Below are positions 46,894-55,108 of a stretch of 64,000 bases of DNA, piece after piece. Every line of letters starts with the position of its first letter. Within the stretch, counting starts at the first letter, position 1. A model generated the notes under the pieces. The model was given only the letters and a program-made list of their open reading frames with translations. It made no database searches and was not told where the DNA came from. The position numbers and the translations under genes were made by a program. Origin of the DNA: G958295935 sp965224235 (GTDB taxonomy: Bacteria; Chloroflexota; Dehalococcoidia; Lucifugimonadales; Lucifugimonadaceae); assembly GCA_965224235.1 (NCBI GenBank), contig CBDCYP010000002.1, forward strand, positions 1 to 64,000. The letters are read 5' to 3'.

Positions 46894-47277
46894 TCAGGCT
46901 GAGAGCCTCGACTGTCTCCTGATCTCGCCGAGGGTCTGCGGCTCCCAGTACAGGTCCCGCTCCACGGCGGGGACGCCGCCGAACACGGTTACTTCCGAGA
47001 GTTCCGTCAGGTCGAAGTAGCCCAGTTCGACTTCAAACCCTTCGACGAGGCCGAAGCACGTTCCGATCTCAGCGTCCCACTCGGTGACGTACCAGCGCCA
47101 GCCGTTGTAGGGCGAGAAGAGCTTCACCCTGGCGACCACGGCGTCGGGGTCGTCCGCGCCGTCATTGGCGTACAGGGGCGGGATGGTGTCGGCGAGCTCC
47201 TTCGTCATCAGCTTGTGCCTGCGGAGCCCGCTGTGGGCGTCCTGCCAGATCGTCGTGGTTCCCTTTTCGTTAGGCAT
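46894..47277 (-). CDS. DUF2958 family protein
   Basis: 127 residues. LMTKELADTIPPLYAND, VVARVKLFSPYNGWRWYVTE, CFGLVEGFEVELGYFDLTEL and VERDLYWEP are the conserved blocks I associate with DUF2958, a family frequent on plasmids and ICEs with no assigned function. AAGGAG lies 9 nt upstream of the start. It follows the ThiF gene by 49 nt in the same direction. Confidence 0.8.
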   Translation of the reverse strand: MPNEKGTTTIWQDAHSGLRRHKLMTKELADTIPPLYANDGADDPDAVVARVKLFSPYNGWRWYVTEWDAEIGTCFGLVEGFEVELGYFDLTELSEVTVFGGVPAVERDLYWEPQTLGEIRRQSRLSA

Positions 47278-47326
47278 GGTTTTCTCCTTATTTCCGTCTT
47301 TGAATGCGTCTGTTGAGCGTTGGTCA

Positions 47327-48140
47327 CTAGGACGCTATCCCCGGCTCGGAGCCAGACCGCACCACCCGCGCCACCGTCTCCGGGGTGGCATACGTGGGGG
47401 TGACCGTTCCCTGCTCCATGTCCAGGTAGAGGCCCATGAAGGGGCAGGTTCCCGCCGCCATGCGGCGGACCACCTGTAGCGCCAGCGACGCCATCATCTG
47501 GTTGATGGTCGGGTCCTGGTCTGTGAGGTCGAGGGCCGCCGCGCAGTCCACGTCGGGAGGCGTGGTCGACACGGCGGTCAGCAGGTCGGGCCGCTGCACC
47601 GTAGGCGCGGGGAGCAGGTAGCAGGTCTGGTCGACGAAGGCTTGTTCGTCCCCAAAGTCCCGGTCGGCGACGTCGTATAAGTACCTGCCCCCAGTTGGTG
47701 TCGTTGCCCGCGTCGATGAGCCACCGGCGCGGGTCTCCCGGCAGGGACTCCGCCATCGCCCTGCGAGCTGCGGCGTTGTCGGCGCAGCCGATGATGAGGC
47801 TGTTCCCGTAGTGGGGAAGGCCGGGGTAGCGGCCCCCATCCGAGCGGGAGTCCTCTTCCCGGAAGGCGTACACCGAGTAGCCGACGGGACGCCGGAACGC
47901 TTTTGCCAGCCGGTCCGCGAGGGCCTGACTCTTGAATCGACCGACATCCTCCGGGTAGAAATTTTGGCGCAGCAGGTTGTGGGGCTCCACCCGGTCGTGG
48001 TCGACCAGGACGATGGTGGCCTCCCGTCCCTGGAAGAGTCTGCACAGGCCTTCGGCGACGAAGCCGCCGGTCCCGCCGCAGCCGACCACGGTTATCCAGG
48101 GGTTGTCCAGCAGGAACTCGTTGTCCAGGTTGTAGGGCAT
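47327..48140 (-). CDS. PRTRC system ThiF family protein, one-base frameshift
   Basis: The gene begins WITVVGCGGTGGFVAEGL (ATP-binding loop), VLVDHDRVEPHNLLRQNFYP and ends, in a second frame, FVDQTCYLLPAP to GSEPGIAS. Removing one C from the run at 47688-47692 joins the frames as 270 residues, the expected length for PRTRC ThiF, reading NTNW-type exon D-T-N-W-G then YDVADRDFGDEQAF. It is an E1-like Rossmann protein; its target in PRTRC is unknown. AGGAGGTGA precedes the ATG, which overlaps protein A's 3' end by 49 nt. The lesion may be a sequencing error. Confidence 0.85.
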
Positions 48141-48784
48141 TTCTCAGTCACCTCCTTTTCTCTTGCCTCGTTTGAATCCGGCTCTTCGCCCGTCAGCCGG
48201 ACGCCCGGAACTGGGCCGTCGAACACCTGCGGCCACTCCACCGGGGCGAAGTGGCCGTAGACGCCGACCCGCAGGCTCAGCTCGGGCCGGTCGCTGTCGA
48301 GGCGTCCCACGACGCCGTAGATGCGGAAGCCCTGCTCGTCGCCGTCGTCGGTCTTCGAGAAGAAGGCGCGGGAGCTTCCGTGGGAGTGGAACTCGGCGAC
48401 CACGCCCGCAGGGGGCGTGTAGGTGAGGGACGAAGCCGTCCCTTCCTGTTCGGGAACCACCAGCCGGTAGGCGCGCCCGTCCCATCGGACTGCGAAGAAC
48501 CGCTCGGTGCCGGGGTCGTCCTGGAACCAGCGCAGGCCAAGCTCGAAGAGCCGGGACGGGATGGGACCGTGGGCAAGCTCCACCTTCTCGGCGACGGGAG
48601 CCAGGCCCCGCACCTCGCAGGATGCGACAATGACCCGCGCCGTCAGGTGGGCGCTCTCGGACTGGACGTAGACGCCGCCCGATCCGAGCACGTAGTCGTA
48701 TCCGATGCCCTGGACTCCGGCGAGGCCGCCGGGGTGGTTCACCAGGTAGCCCACCGGCCCCGCCGCCCCGCTACCGGTAGCCAC
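48092..48784 (-). CDS. PRTRC system protein A, JAB-domain
   Basis: 230 residues from GTG 48784, with GAGGGGAG upstream; an ATG at 48865 would overlap protein B much more. AEFHSHGSSRAFFSKTD is the JAMM zinc motif (HxH, SxxD), and EQGFRIYGVVGRLD follows as in PRTRC A. The N-terminal part includes GLAGVQGIGYDYVLGSGGVY. It pairs a JAB peptidase with the adjacent E1-like protein, an arrangement seen in ubiquitin-like pathways although PRTRC has no recognised Ubl. Confidence 0.82.
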   Translation of the reverse strand: MATGSGAAGPVGYLVNHPGGLAGVQGIGYDYVLGSGGVYVQSESAHLTARVIVASCEVRGLAPVAEKVELAHGPIPSRLFELGLRWFQDDPGTERFFAVRWDGRAYRLVVPEQEGTASSLTYTPPAGVVAEFHSHGSSRAFFSKTDDGDEQGFRIYGVVGRLDSDRPELSLRVGVYGHFAPVEWPQVFDGPVPGVRLTGEEPDSNEAREKEVTEKCPTTWTTSSCWTTPG

Positions 48785-49475
48785 GTCTCCCCTCGGAGAC
48801 CGCCATCGCCTGGCCCACCGTGCACTGGGGAACCAGGTCCTCAGTCGGGTATACAGTTGTTCCATCGAGCTCCTCCCATAGCGCTTGCAGGTTGTCGGGG
48901 TGCTTCTTCGAGCGGTCCCGGATGTCTCCGGTAAGGGAGAAGAAGGACTGGAAGAAGCCTTCCGGTATCAGGTCCACCTCCTCGGGGAACCTGTGGCTTC
49001 CGGGGCAGACCCTCCCGTCTCTGAAGACGTTGAAGGCGGGGGCCCGGAAGAGCTGCTGCTCGGCGTCGGTGGGCCGCTCCGTTGCGGCGTAGACCCAGGG
49101 CGGGCGCCCCGGCGAGCAGACGAAGACCAGCCCCGGCATGGGAAGCCGGAGCCGGGCGGGGGGCTTGAACGCCTCCCGTTGCAGGGCCACCGGCCAGACT
49201 TGGGGCGGCCGCCAGAGGGCCACCACCTGCCCGGTCTCGCCCTGGTTCCACCAGAGGGCCTCTTGGGGTAGCAACCCCGAGGAGAAGCCCAGGTGCTGGG
49301 TGAACACGTTGGCGATGGCGTCCGCCGAGACGGTCCTCACCCAGTTTGAGTCGCTCTCGAAGCCCCGCAGCAGGATGGTCTCCTTGTACACTTCCAGCTG
49401 CATCTGGAGCTCGTCCCTTGCCATGTCCGCCGGCCCCGGCAGGGACCATTGGGTCGTATCGACTGCATCAGTCAT
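48771..49475 (-). CDS. PRTRC system protein B
   Basis: 234 residues. ALWWNQGETGQVVALWRPPQ, GLVFVCSPGRPPWVYA and FNVFRDGRVCPGSHRFP are motifs I associate with PRTRC protein B. Its function is unknown. AGGAGGTAAACG precedes the ATG. It overlaps the upstream gene by 8 nt and protein A by 14 nt, so the cassette is translationally coupled. Confidence 0.8.
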   Translation of the reverse strand: MTDAVDTTQWSLPGPADMARDELQMQLEVYKETILLRGFESDSNWVRTVSADAIANVFTQHLGFSSGLLPQEALWWNQGETGQVVALWRPPQVWPVALQREAFKPPARLRLPMPGLVFVCSPGRPPWVYAATERPTDAEQQLFRAPAFNVFRDGRVCPGSHRFPEEVDLIPEGFFQSFFSLTGDIRDRSKKHPDNLQALWEELDGTTVYPTEDLVPQCTVGQAMAVSEGRRGYR

Positions 49476-50304
49476 CGTTTACCTCCTGTTCTTGTTTGGG
49501 GAGACGCTCCAGGATGAAGTCCAGCATCTTGCCGAAGCGGGCGGGCAGGTCCTCCTCCAGCCAGTCGGCCAGCCGCGTCACCGCGTCCATGAGGGCGCTG
49601 GCTTTGCGCCACTCCTCCGTGCCCGCCTCGATCACCTCGTCCTCCCAGGGGTCGGAGAAGCCGTCGTAATTGCCATCCTCGTAGGTGTGGTCGAGGAAGA
49701 AGTTGCCGGTCTCGGCAAGGACCCAGGAGCAGGCTTGCGCCGCCCCCTCGAAACGGGTCTCCTTCAGCGCGTCGGTGAGGTCGTCCAGGGGTATGCCGCC
49801 CTGGGGGATCCTCTCCAATGTTTCTTGCGGGATGCGTTCGGCGGCCGACTCCAGCCAGGCCACCCGTATCCCGTCGGGTCCGTCGTAGTAGGCGTTGGCG
49901 GGCTTGACCAGGAGGGCCATGGCCGAGAGTCCCTCGCGGTAGCCGTCCCACATCTCGTGGAGGCCGTCGTAGCCGAAGCCCATCAGGTCGAAGGGGATGC
50001 CCTGCCTCAGCCAGGACCACGGAGGCTGTTCCCCCTCCTCCTCCGTCCAGAACTCGATGAACGGCGCGTAGAGGGGGAAGTGGCGCTCTCCGAAGAGATT
50101 GGCGAAGCGCTCCACCCTCCCGCGTACGTCGGGGGCCGCCAGCGCCGCCTCCGCCTCCTGGGGGAAGAGGCGGCGCACCAGCCCCACGAACCATGCGTAG
50201 TCGTCGGCGTAGCCAACGAGCGTCACCAGCTCCCGCAGCGACGGCGGACGCCGCAGGAGCAGGTTCGCCAGGCCGCTCAGTTGCGCCGGGGCCGCAGTTG
50301 CCAT
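49468..50304 (-). CDS. Probable PRTRC system protein F
   Basis: 278 residues. The central block TRFEGAAQACSWVLAETGNFF and the C-terminal block LMDAVTRLADWLEEDLPARF fit my memory of PRTRC F, and the position (after C, before B) fits the usual cassette order. It is rich in Trp and acidic residues with no catalytic motif visible. It overlaps the small gene upstream by 28 nt. Confidence 0.6.
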   Translation of the reverse strand: MATAAPAQLSGLANLLLRRPPSLRELVTLVGYADDYAWFVGLVRRLFPQEAEAALAAPDVRGRVERFANLFGERHFPLYAPFIEFWTEEEGEQPPWSWLRQGIPFDLMGFGYDGLHEMWDGYREGLSAMALLVKPANAYYDGPDGIRVAWLESAAERIPQETLERIPQGGIPLDDLTDALKETRFEGAAQACSWVLAETGNFFLDHTYEDGNYDGFSDPWEDEVIEAGTEEWRKASALMDAVTRLADWLEEDLPARFGKMLDFILERLPKQEQEVNDD

Positions 50305-50507
50305 CGCAGCGCCTCCAACAGCCGCCCCGTCGATGCGGCGTAGTCCTGCGCCTGGGTGCAGGCCATCTCCACGTCCTTCTGCCGGGAGGCGGCCGCGTCC
50401 AGGTCGAGTGAGCCGTCCGGCCGTGTGAGCTCCGCCGTGAGCTCGATGATGCTGAGGCCCGCCGGCGGCGTCGCCGCCAGCAGACCGGTGAATATCCGGT
50501 TGTCCAT
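50277..50507 (-). CDS. Small unknown protein in PRTRC cassette
   Basis: 76 residues beginning MDNRIFTGLLAATPPAGLSI. AGGAGGGAG lies just upstream of the ATG. No family is recognised; the C-terminal half is helical (RQKDVEMACTQAQDYAAS). Its overlap with the next gene and the strong ribosome site support it as real. Confidence 0.6.
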   Translation of the reverse strand: MDNRIFTGLLAATPPAGLSIIELTAELTRPDGSLDLDAAASRQKDVEMACTQAQDYAASTGRLLEALRWQLRPRRN

Positions 50508-50520
50508 CGGACTCCCTCCT

Positions 50521-50721
50521 CTAGCTCCTTGCGTGGGCGCCCTTGGTGCCCACCCGCCGCTGGAACTCGTAGATGGTGTCGTCGCCCCGCTTGGTCTCCT
50601 TCACCGAGGCGTTGGCGATCTCCCCGTAGAAGTCGGAGAGGGTTGCCTTCACCTGGTCGACGCTCATCTGGGGGTCGGGGTCGGGAAACTCTCTGTCGTC
50701 GTAGACAAACACGCGTGCCAT
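50521..50721 (-). CDS. PRTRC system protein C
   Basis: 66 residues from ATG 50721, preceded by AAAGGAG. RVFVYDDREFPDPDPQMSVD and the C-terminal FQRRVGTKG match the PRTRC C consensus (F-x-Y-x-G-x-x-L-P-D-P-x-P ... RAVGTKG) closely, making this the anchor for the cassette call. The normal size for the family is about 65-75. Its function is unknown; the fold is probably small alpha/beta. Confidence 0.9.
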   Translation of the reverse strand: MARVFVYDDREFPDPDPQMSVDQVKATLSDFYGEIANASVKETKRGDDTIYEFQRRVGTKGAHARS

Positions 50722-50816
50722 CGTTCTTCTCCTTTGTGATTGCTCTGTCTTGTTGCGTTGCCATTTGCGGGGAGGCCGCCGCTCCACTGGCGACGACCTC
50801 TCCCGTGCCTTGCGGT

Positions 50817-53198
50817 CTAGCGTCCTGCGCCGACCGGCTCTTCCTCCCGCTCCTGTTCCACCGCCCACTCAAACAGGGACAGTGACGGGGCCTGAGTCTT
50901 GCGGCCCTTCGGCTTGACCGGCTCCTCGGCCATGAACTCCGCCCAGGAGAACAGCGACTGCTGCGCCTCCGGGGACTCGTCCTCGTGGTGGCCGTTGGTC
51001 CCGTTCCCGTTGACCGGGGCGGGCGTGTGCCCGTTGCCGTTGGCGTGGCCGTTGGCCGGGACAAGCTCCACCGTCGGCCCGATACCGTCGGCGTGGTGGC
51101 CGTTGCCGTTGGCGTGCTTACCATTCCCGTTGACCGAGACCGTCTCCGGCTCGACTTCGACGACCTTCCAGCCGTCGTCCACCAGCAGCTCCTCGGCCTC
51201 GCTCTCGGCGTTCCTGGCCTGGGCGAACACCTCCTCCATCGTCTCGGCCTCGTCCTCCTCGTCGCCGCTGACGATCCTGCGGGCCAGCGCCATCATCATG
51301 TCGTCCCCGTCGTCTCCGTATGCGGCCAGCCCGTCCTCCGGCAGCTCCCCCTCGACGGCCAGGGAGCTCTGCATCTTCTTCGCCACCAGTTTCAGCGCGT
51401 CGGCCTGGAGGGTGTTCCGGTAGGACATGAACACCACCTTCACCGGACGGGTCTGCCCGATGCGCCACGACCGCCGCGACGCCTGCCGGACGACGTAGAC
51501 CGAGTAATCGGTCTCGTCCCAGACGATGGTCGGGAAGTCGATCAGGTCGAGGCCGGTCTGCACCAGCCGCGGGTGGCAGATGAGGACGTCGATGCCCTCC
51601 TTCACCTTGTCGGCCACCCACGCCTCCCTCCGGTTCGGGGCCACCGCGTCGGCCTTCATCACCGCCACCTTGAACCCGTGCCGGGTGAGGATGTCGTCCA
51701 TCCGCCCGGTGATGTCCCTGGTCCCCGTGTGGGTGACGTAGACCAGCACCCGCCTTCCCTCCAGCCGCTCGGCGGCCACCAGGTCGATGAGCGCCTTCTC
51801 CTTCGGGTAGAGCTTCTCCTCGGACAGGGGCGGCACCTGCACTATGACGTCCCCGGTCCGGGGGTCGAAGACCGTCTCCCCCCTGGTGCAGCCGTCCGGG
51901 TAGGCCAGGAGCGTCTGGAGGTAGGTCGCCAGCAGCCGCTTGGAGCCGCTCTTGAGGGCGGCCGCCAGCTCTTTCTTCAGCTCCTCGAACACGTGCTTGT
52001 AGGCGCTGCGCTGGGAGTAGCCGGTGGCGTCCTCCTCCGAGTCCATCGAGGACACGAGGATCTTCTCCTCGTAGTCCGGCAGGCCGGAGGCAACGTCCGC
52101 CAGTCTGAGGAACACCGTGTTCCCGATGATGTGGAACAGGGCGCTGGGAACGAGTCCCGGCCTCTCCCTGGTGACCTTGCGGTAGCTGCGGCGGCGGCTG
52201 TTGCGCCCGTCCTCCACGGCGTCGTCGTCGGGCTTGCCGACGGTGACCTCCTCGAAGCCGTACCGCTGTATCCAGCGGCGCTCGTCGGAGCGCCCGAACT
52301 CCGTCCTGATCTCCGGCGAGAACCGATAGAGCAGGTGGAAGATGGTCGAGGAGTACCCGCCGAGCAGCGTGCCGGTCAGGCTGAGGGACTTGCCGCACAC
52401 GTCGGCGAGGATGCCGGCGGCGATGCCCTGGGCAGAGCCGCGCCCCTTGAACTCGTGGACCTCGTCGCCGATCAGCAGGTCGAAGAAGCCCTTCATCCGG
52501 TGCTTGATGTAGTCGGCCAGCGGGTAGCGGGCCGGACCGGACTTGTCCGCCTGCCACAGCGGGGCGTCGCAGCCGGCGCAGGTGTGCTTGCGGCGGTTCA
52601 GGTCGGCGAACGTCAGCGGCACGCCGTCCTTGTCCACCACCTGCGCGGTGCAGTCGGGGCAGCAGGGGACCCGGAAGGGCTCCCCCGTCTCCTCGTCCCG
52701 CAGGAGCCTTCCCTTCGAGACGGCCCACCGCTGTATCACGGCGGGCATCCAGCGGTAGGACAGCTTGGCCTTCTCCCGGCTCATCACCGCGAACAGGGGG
52801 CCGGAGCCGACGGAGAGGCGGAGCCGCTCCAGGTCGGTGATGGACTCGACGATGGCGGCGCGGACGAAGGGCACCGTCTGTTCGATCTCCCGCTTCCACT
52901 TGGGCACCAGGTGGGGCGGGCAGATGACGAGAATCCTCTCGAAGCCCGCCATGTATGCCGCCGCCGCGCCGATGAAGGTCTTGCCGGTTCCCATCTCTCC
53001 GACGACCGTGGTGCCCCGGTGGGCCTTGAGGGAGAGGGCCGCGCCCCTGATGGCGTCGGTCTGCGCCCCCAGGGGCTTGCGGAGCAGGCGGGGGATCGTG
53101 CCGCCGTTCTCCGAGGGGCGGTAGAGGGGCGGGTAGGACTCCACCACCCTTCGCGCTATGGCGTCCTTGAACTTGTCGATGAAACCTCCGAGGTTCAT
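50817..53198 (-). CDS. SNF2/DEAD-like helicase with inserted zinc fingers
   Basis: 793 residues from ATG 53198 (AGGAGGAC 7 nt upstream); an upstream open frame exists but the ribosome site and the start of homology fix this one. Walker A is VVGEMGTGKTFIG, motif II DEVHEF, with an inserted CCPDCTAQVV and CAGCDAPL pair of CxxC zinc knuckles, and C-terminal helicase motifs DVLICHPRLVQTGLDL and RQASRRSWRIGQTRPV. The last 160 residues are a low-complexity linker with repeated NGNGxHANGNG segments and a conserved tail EPVKPKG to EPVGAGR. This tail is repeated as scars elsewhere. Likely a DNA motor for the element's replication or transfer. Confidence 0.88.
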   Translation of the reverse strand: MNLGGFIDKFKDAIARRVVESYPPLYRPSENGGTIPRLLRKPLGAQTDAIRGAALSLKAHRGTTVVGEMGTGKTFIGAAAAYMAGFERILVICPPHLVPKWKREIEQTVPFVRAAIVESITDLERLRLSVGSGPLFAVMSREKAKLSYRWMPAVIQRWAVSKGRLLRDEETGEPFRVPCCPDCTAQVVDKDGVPLTFADLNRRKHTCAGCDAPLWQADKSGPARYPLADYIKHRMKGFFDLLIGDEVHEFKGRGSAQGIAAGILADVCGKSLSLTGTLLGGYSSTIFHLLYRFSPEIRTEFGRSDERRWIQRYGFEEVTVGKPDDDAVEDGRNSRRRSYRKVTRERPGLVPSALFHIIGNTVFLRLADVASGLPDYEEKILVSSMDSEEDATGYSQRSAYKHVFEELKKELAAALKSGSKRLLATYLQTLLAYPDGCTRGETVFDPRTGDVIVQVPPLSEEKLYPKEKALIDLVAAERLEGRRVLVYVTHTGTRDITGRMDDILTRHGFKVAVMKADAVAPNRREAWVADKVKEGIDVLICHPRLVQTGLDLIDFPTIVWDETDYSVYVVRQASRRSWRIGQTRPVKVVFMSYRNTLQADALKLVAKKMQSSLAVEGELPEDGLAAYGDDGDDMMMALARRIVSGDEEDEAETMEEVFAQARNAESEAEELLVDDGWKVVEVEPETVSVNGNGKHANGNGHHADGIGPTVELVPANGHANGNGHTPAPVNGNGTNGHHEDESPEAQQSLFSWAEFMAEEPVKPKGRKTQAPSLSLFEWAVEQEREEEPVGAGR

Positions 53199-53359
53199 GT
53201 CAGTCGTCCTCCTATTCCGTGGTGGGCCGGAGGACGACGCCGGGAACCCAGACGCACCACGCCCCCGGTGGGGACGTTTGCGTGTCGCGGGTCCCCGGAA
53301 ACGTCCCCAGGCGGTTGCTTGAACGTGCGAACCCGCGCAGTCGGCGGGCCTCGTGAGTG

Positions 53360-53377
53360 CGGCTCGGTGCGAGCCGT
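53360..53377 (-). terminator. Post-stop hairpin
   Basis: Immediately after the stop of the 69-residue gene, the minus strand holds CGGCTCGCACCGAGCCG, a 6-bp stem with a 5-nt loop. A near-identical hairpin follows the methyltransferase gene (53689-53706). Confidence 0.45.
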
Positions 53378-53587
53378 CTATGCGGCTTTCAGGGCCTCCC
53401 TGCGGGCGGTCTCGGCAGCTTTTGCGTCGTCGTAGCAGCGTCCCGTCAGGTGGTATGTCTTCACCGGCGAGGACACGGCCCTGCCGTAGTCGTCGATGTC
53501 CACCGAGGCGGTCTGCATGGCCGGTTCGCCGGGGGCGATGGGCTGCCCGCACCGGCAGCAGGCTTCGAGGGGCATGGTGGTCTGCAT
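53378..53587 (-). CDS. Small zinc-ribbon-like protein
   Basis: 69 residues. CCRCGQPIAPGEPAM is one cysteine knuckle, and a later YHLTGRCYDDA could supply further ligands. AAGGAAGG precedes the start. It lies alone between two hairpins, upstream of the helicase gene. A role in nucleic-acid or protein binding is a guess from the cysteines. Confidence 0.6.
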   Translation of the reverse strand: MQTTMPLEACCRCGQPIAPGEPAMQTASVDIDDYGRAVSSPVKTYHLTGRCYDDAKAAETARREALKAA

Positions 53588-53638
53588 CTTTCGACCTTCC
53601 TTTCCTTGATAAGAGGGGTCTTCTGAGTCGTTCCGATA

Positions 53639-53706
53639 GAGCGAAGGCCCCGCAGGTCGAATGAACCAACGGGGCCTCGTTGCGCGGCTCGGGGTGAGCC
53701 GTCCGA
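53639..53706 (-). terminator. Two hairpins after the methyltransferase gene
   Basis: On the minus strand, CGGCTCACCCCGAGCCG follows the stop, then a second stem GGCCCCG ... CGGGGCC (arms near 53676 and 53647). Similar GC-rich stems recur between genes of this element. Confidence 0.5.
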
Positions 53707-53707
53707 G

Positions 53708-54781
53708 CTAGGCGGCGATGTCCTCGATCCGTCCGTCGTCGAGGTCGAGGGCCACCACGGTAGTCGTCAGCTTCTCGCGGTGGACCTCCTTCTCCGGGGC
53801 GTCCTCCACCAGCACCATGTCCTTCGAGGTGCGGCCCTTGACCAGGATGCGCCTGTCGTCGGCTTCGAGCACCAGGTTGTCGAGGAACCCGGCCGCCACC
53901 AGCATCGCCATGTGCCCCCGTCTGAGGGGCATGAGCGGCCGGGTGCGGCTGTCCTTCGCGGGCCAGAGGGTGTCGGTGATGTCCGTGTTGGTCCACAGTC
54001 CCGACCGCCGCGCCTCGGCAGCAGCCGCGGCGGGATCGACGGTGCGGGTGGTGAACAGGACGTCGCCGCTCGGCGTCGTGGCGGGGGTGTACTCCGGGTA
54101 GGAGTAGGAGTTGCGCTGGGAGCGCAGGGGCTCCGGCTCTCCCAGCGACCACTCCAGCACCATGCTCTCGGCGGGAGCGTCGGGAACGGGGTCGGCCTTC
54201 CGGTAGCCGAAGAGCACCACCTGGTCGAAGACCTCCCGCTCCGGGTCGGGAAAGGCCCAGCACCTCATCCGCCCGTAGTGGGTGGAGAGATACCGGGCCG
54301 AGACCGCGAGGCGCTGCCGTGGCACGATGAAGACCAGCAGGCCGCTCTCGGCCAGGTAGCGCGTGGTCTGCGTCAGGAAGGCGTGCTCCGTCCGCTTGTC
54401 TTCGGAATCAAAGTCATACGGCGGATTGAGCAGCAGCAGGCCGAAGGCCCCGTTCGCTATGGACGTGGCGAACAGGTCCGCCGCGAGGGTGCGGTGGAGC
54501 CGCTTCTCGGCCTCCTCGGCCCTGTCCCGGTGCAGCTCCACGCCGTAGGTCTCGATGGACAGAGCCTGCCCCGTACGCGATACGGGGGCGTTGGGCCTGT
54601 CCAGGCCCTCGGCCAGCCTCTCCAGCGCGTCCCCGGCCCCGCAGCAGGGGTCGAGGATGCGGAGGGTCTCCCGGCCCCGGTGGTAGGAGCCGGTGGGGGT
54701 GTGAATCAGCTCGGCGAGCAGGTCCACCACCCGGTCGGGAGTCGGGTAGTAGCCCCCTTTGGCTTGTGCAGCGAGTCTCAT
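53708..54781 (-). CDS. DNA N6-adenine methyltransferase (DUF6094-like)
   Basis: 357 residues from ATG 54781 (GGAGAG upstream). KGGYYPTPDRVVDLLAEL precedes the SAM-binding motif RILDPCCGAGDALERLA, and LLLLNPPYDF is the NPPY catalytic motif of gamma-type adenine methyltransferases. The C-terminal third is a beta-rich region without assigned function. There is no cognate restriction enzyme beside it, so it may protect the element or act in anti-restriction. It lies 37 nt downstream of the intron-split zinc-finger gene. Confidence 0.85.
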   Translation of the reverse strand: MRLAAQAKGGYYPTPDRVVDLLAELIHTPTGSYHRGRETLRILDPCCGAGDALERLAEGLDRPNAPVSRTGQALSIETYGVELHRDRAEEAEKRLHRTLAADLFATSIANGAFGLLLLNPPYDFDSEDKRTEHAFLTQTTRYLAESGLLVFIVPRQRLAVSARYLSTHYGRMRCWAFPDPEREVFDQVVLFGYRKADPVPDAPAESMVLEWSLGEPEPLRSQRNSYSYPEYTPATTPSGDVLFTTRTVDPAAAAAEARRSGLWTNTDITDTLWPAKDSRTRPLMPLRRGHMAMLVAAGFLDNLVLEADDRRILVKGRTSKDMVLVEDAPEKEVHREKLTTTVVALDLDDGRIEDIAA

Positions 54782-54818
54782 GTCGTCTCTCCTTTCATGT
54801 CTGGTGTCGTGCGCCGCG

Positions 54819-55108
54819 TCAGGCGGCGATTGCCAGGTCCTTGTGGCGAGTGTCGATGCCGACCACCTCGCCAATAGCCACGTTGCGCTGGTAGCACAGG
54901 ACCTGGTGCGTCCCGATGCTCTCGGCGCAGGCCGTGCAGAAGGCGGTGACAAGCTCGGCGTGGTTGGCGACGGTCATCCGCCGCACCAGCATCGAGCCGC
55001 CGTCCGGCAGTGTGTGGCGGTAGAGCATGACCGAGGGGTCCCGCCGCTCCGCCTCCGTCGCGGGCCGGAAGAAGTGCGGCTGCCCCGACCGGCACAGGTG
55101 CTGCGAGC
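54819..55108 (-). CDS. Zinc-finger protein, exon 2 (after group II intron 1)
   Basis: Begins GCTCGCAGCACCTG, completing a Gly codon with exon 1, and continues SQHLCRSGQPHFFRP, then LVTAFCTACAESIG to KDLAIAA and a stop. With exon 1 (57514-57631) it makes a 135-residue protein (118 + 290 nt = 136 codons). Open reading upstream of 55108 is intron sequence and should not be counted. Confidence 0.8.

Noticed and set aside
49472..51124. A 550-residue minus-strand frame
   Set aside because: It overlaps four real genes (C, the 76-residue gene, probable F, and the helicase 3' end) in a different frame and is Arg/Pro-rich, as expected from GC-rich antisense or off-frame DNA.
53199..54263. Upstream extension of the helicase to 1,148 residues
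   Set aside because: It overlaps two well-supported genes on the same strand and lacks homology; the start at 53198 has a strong ribosome site.
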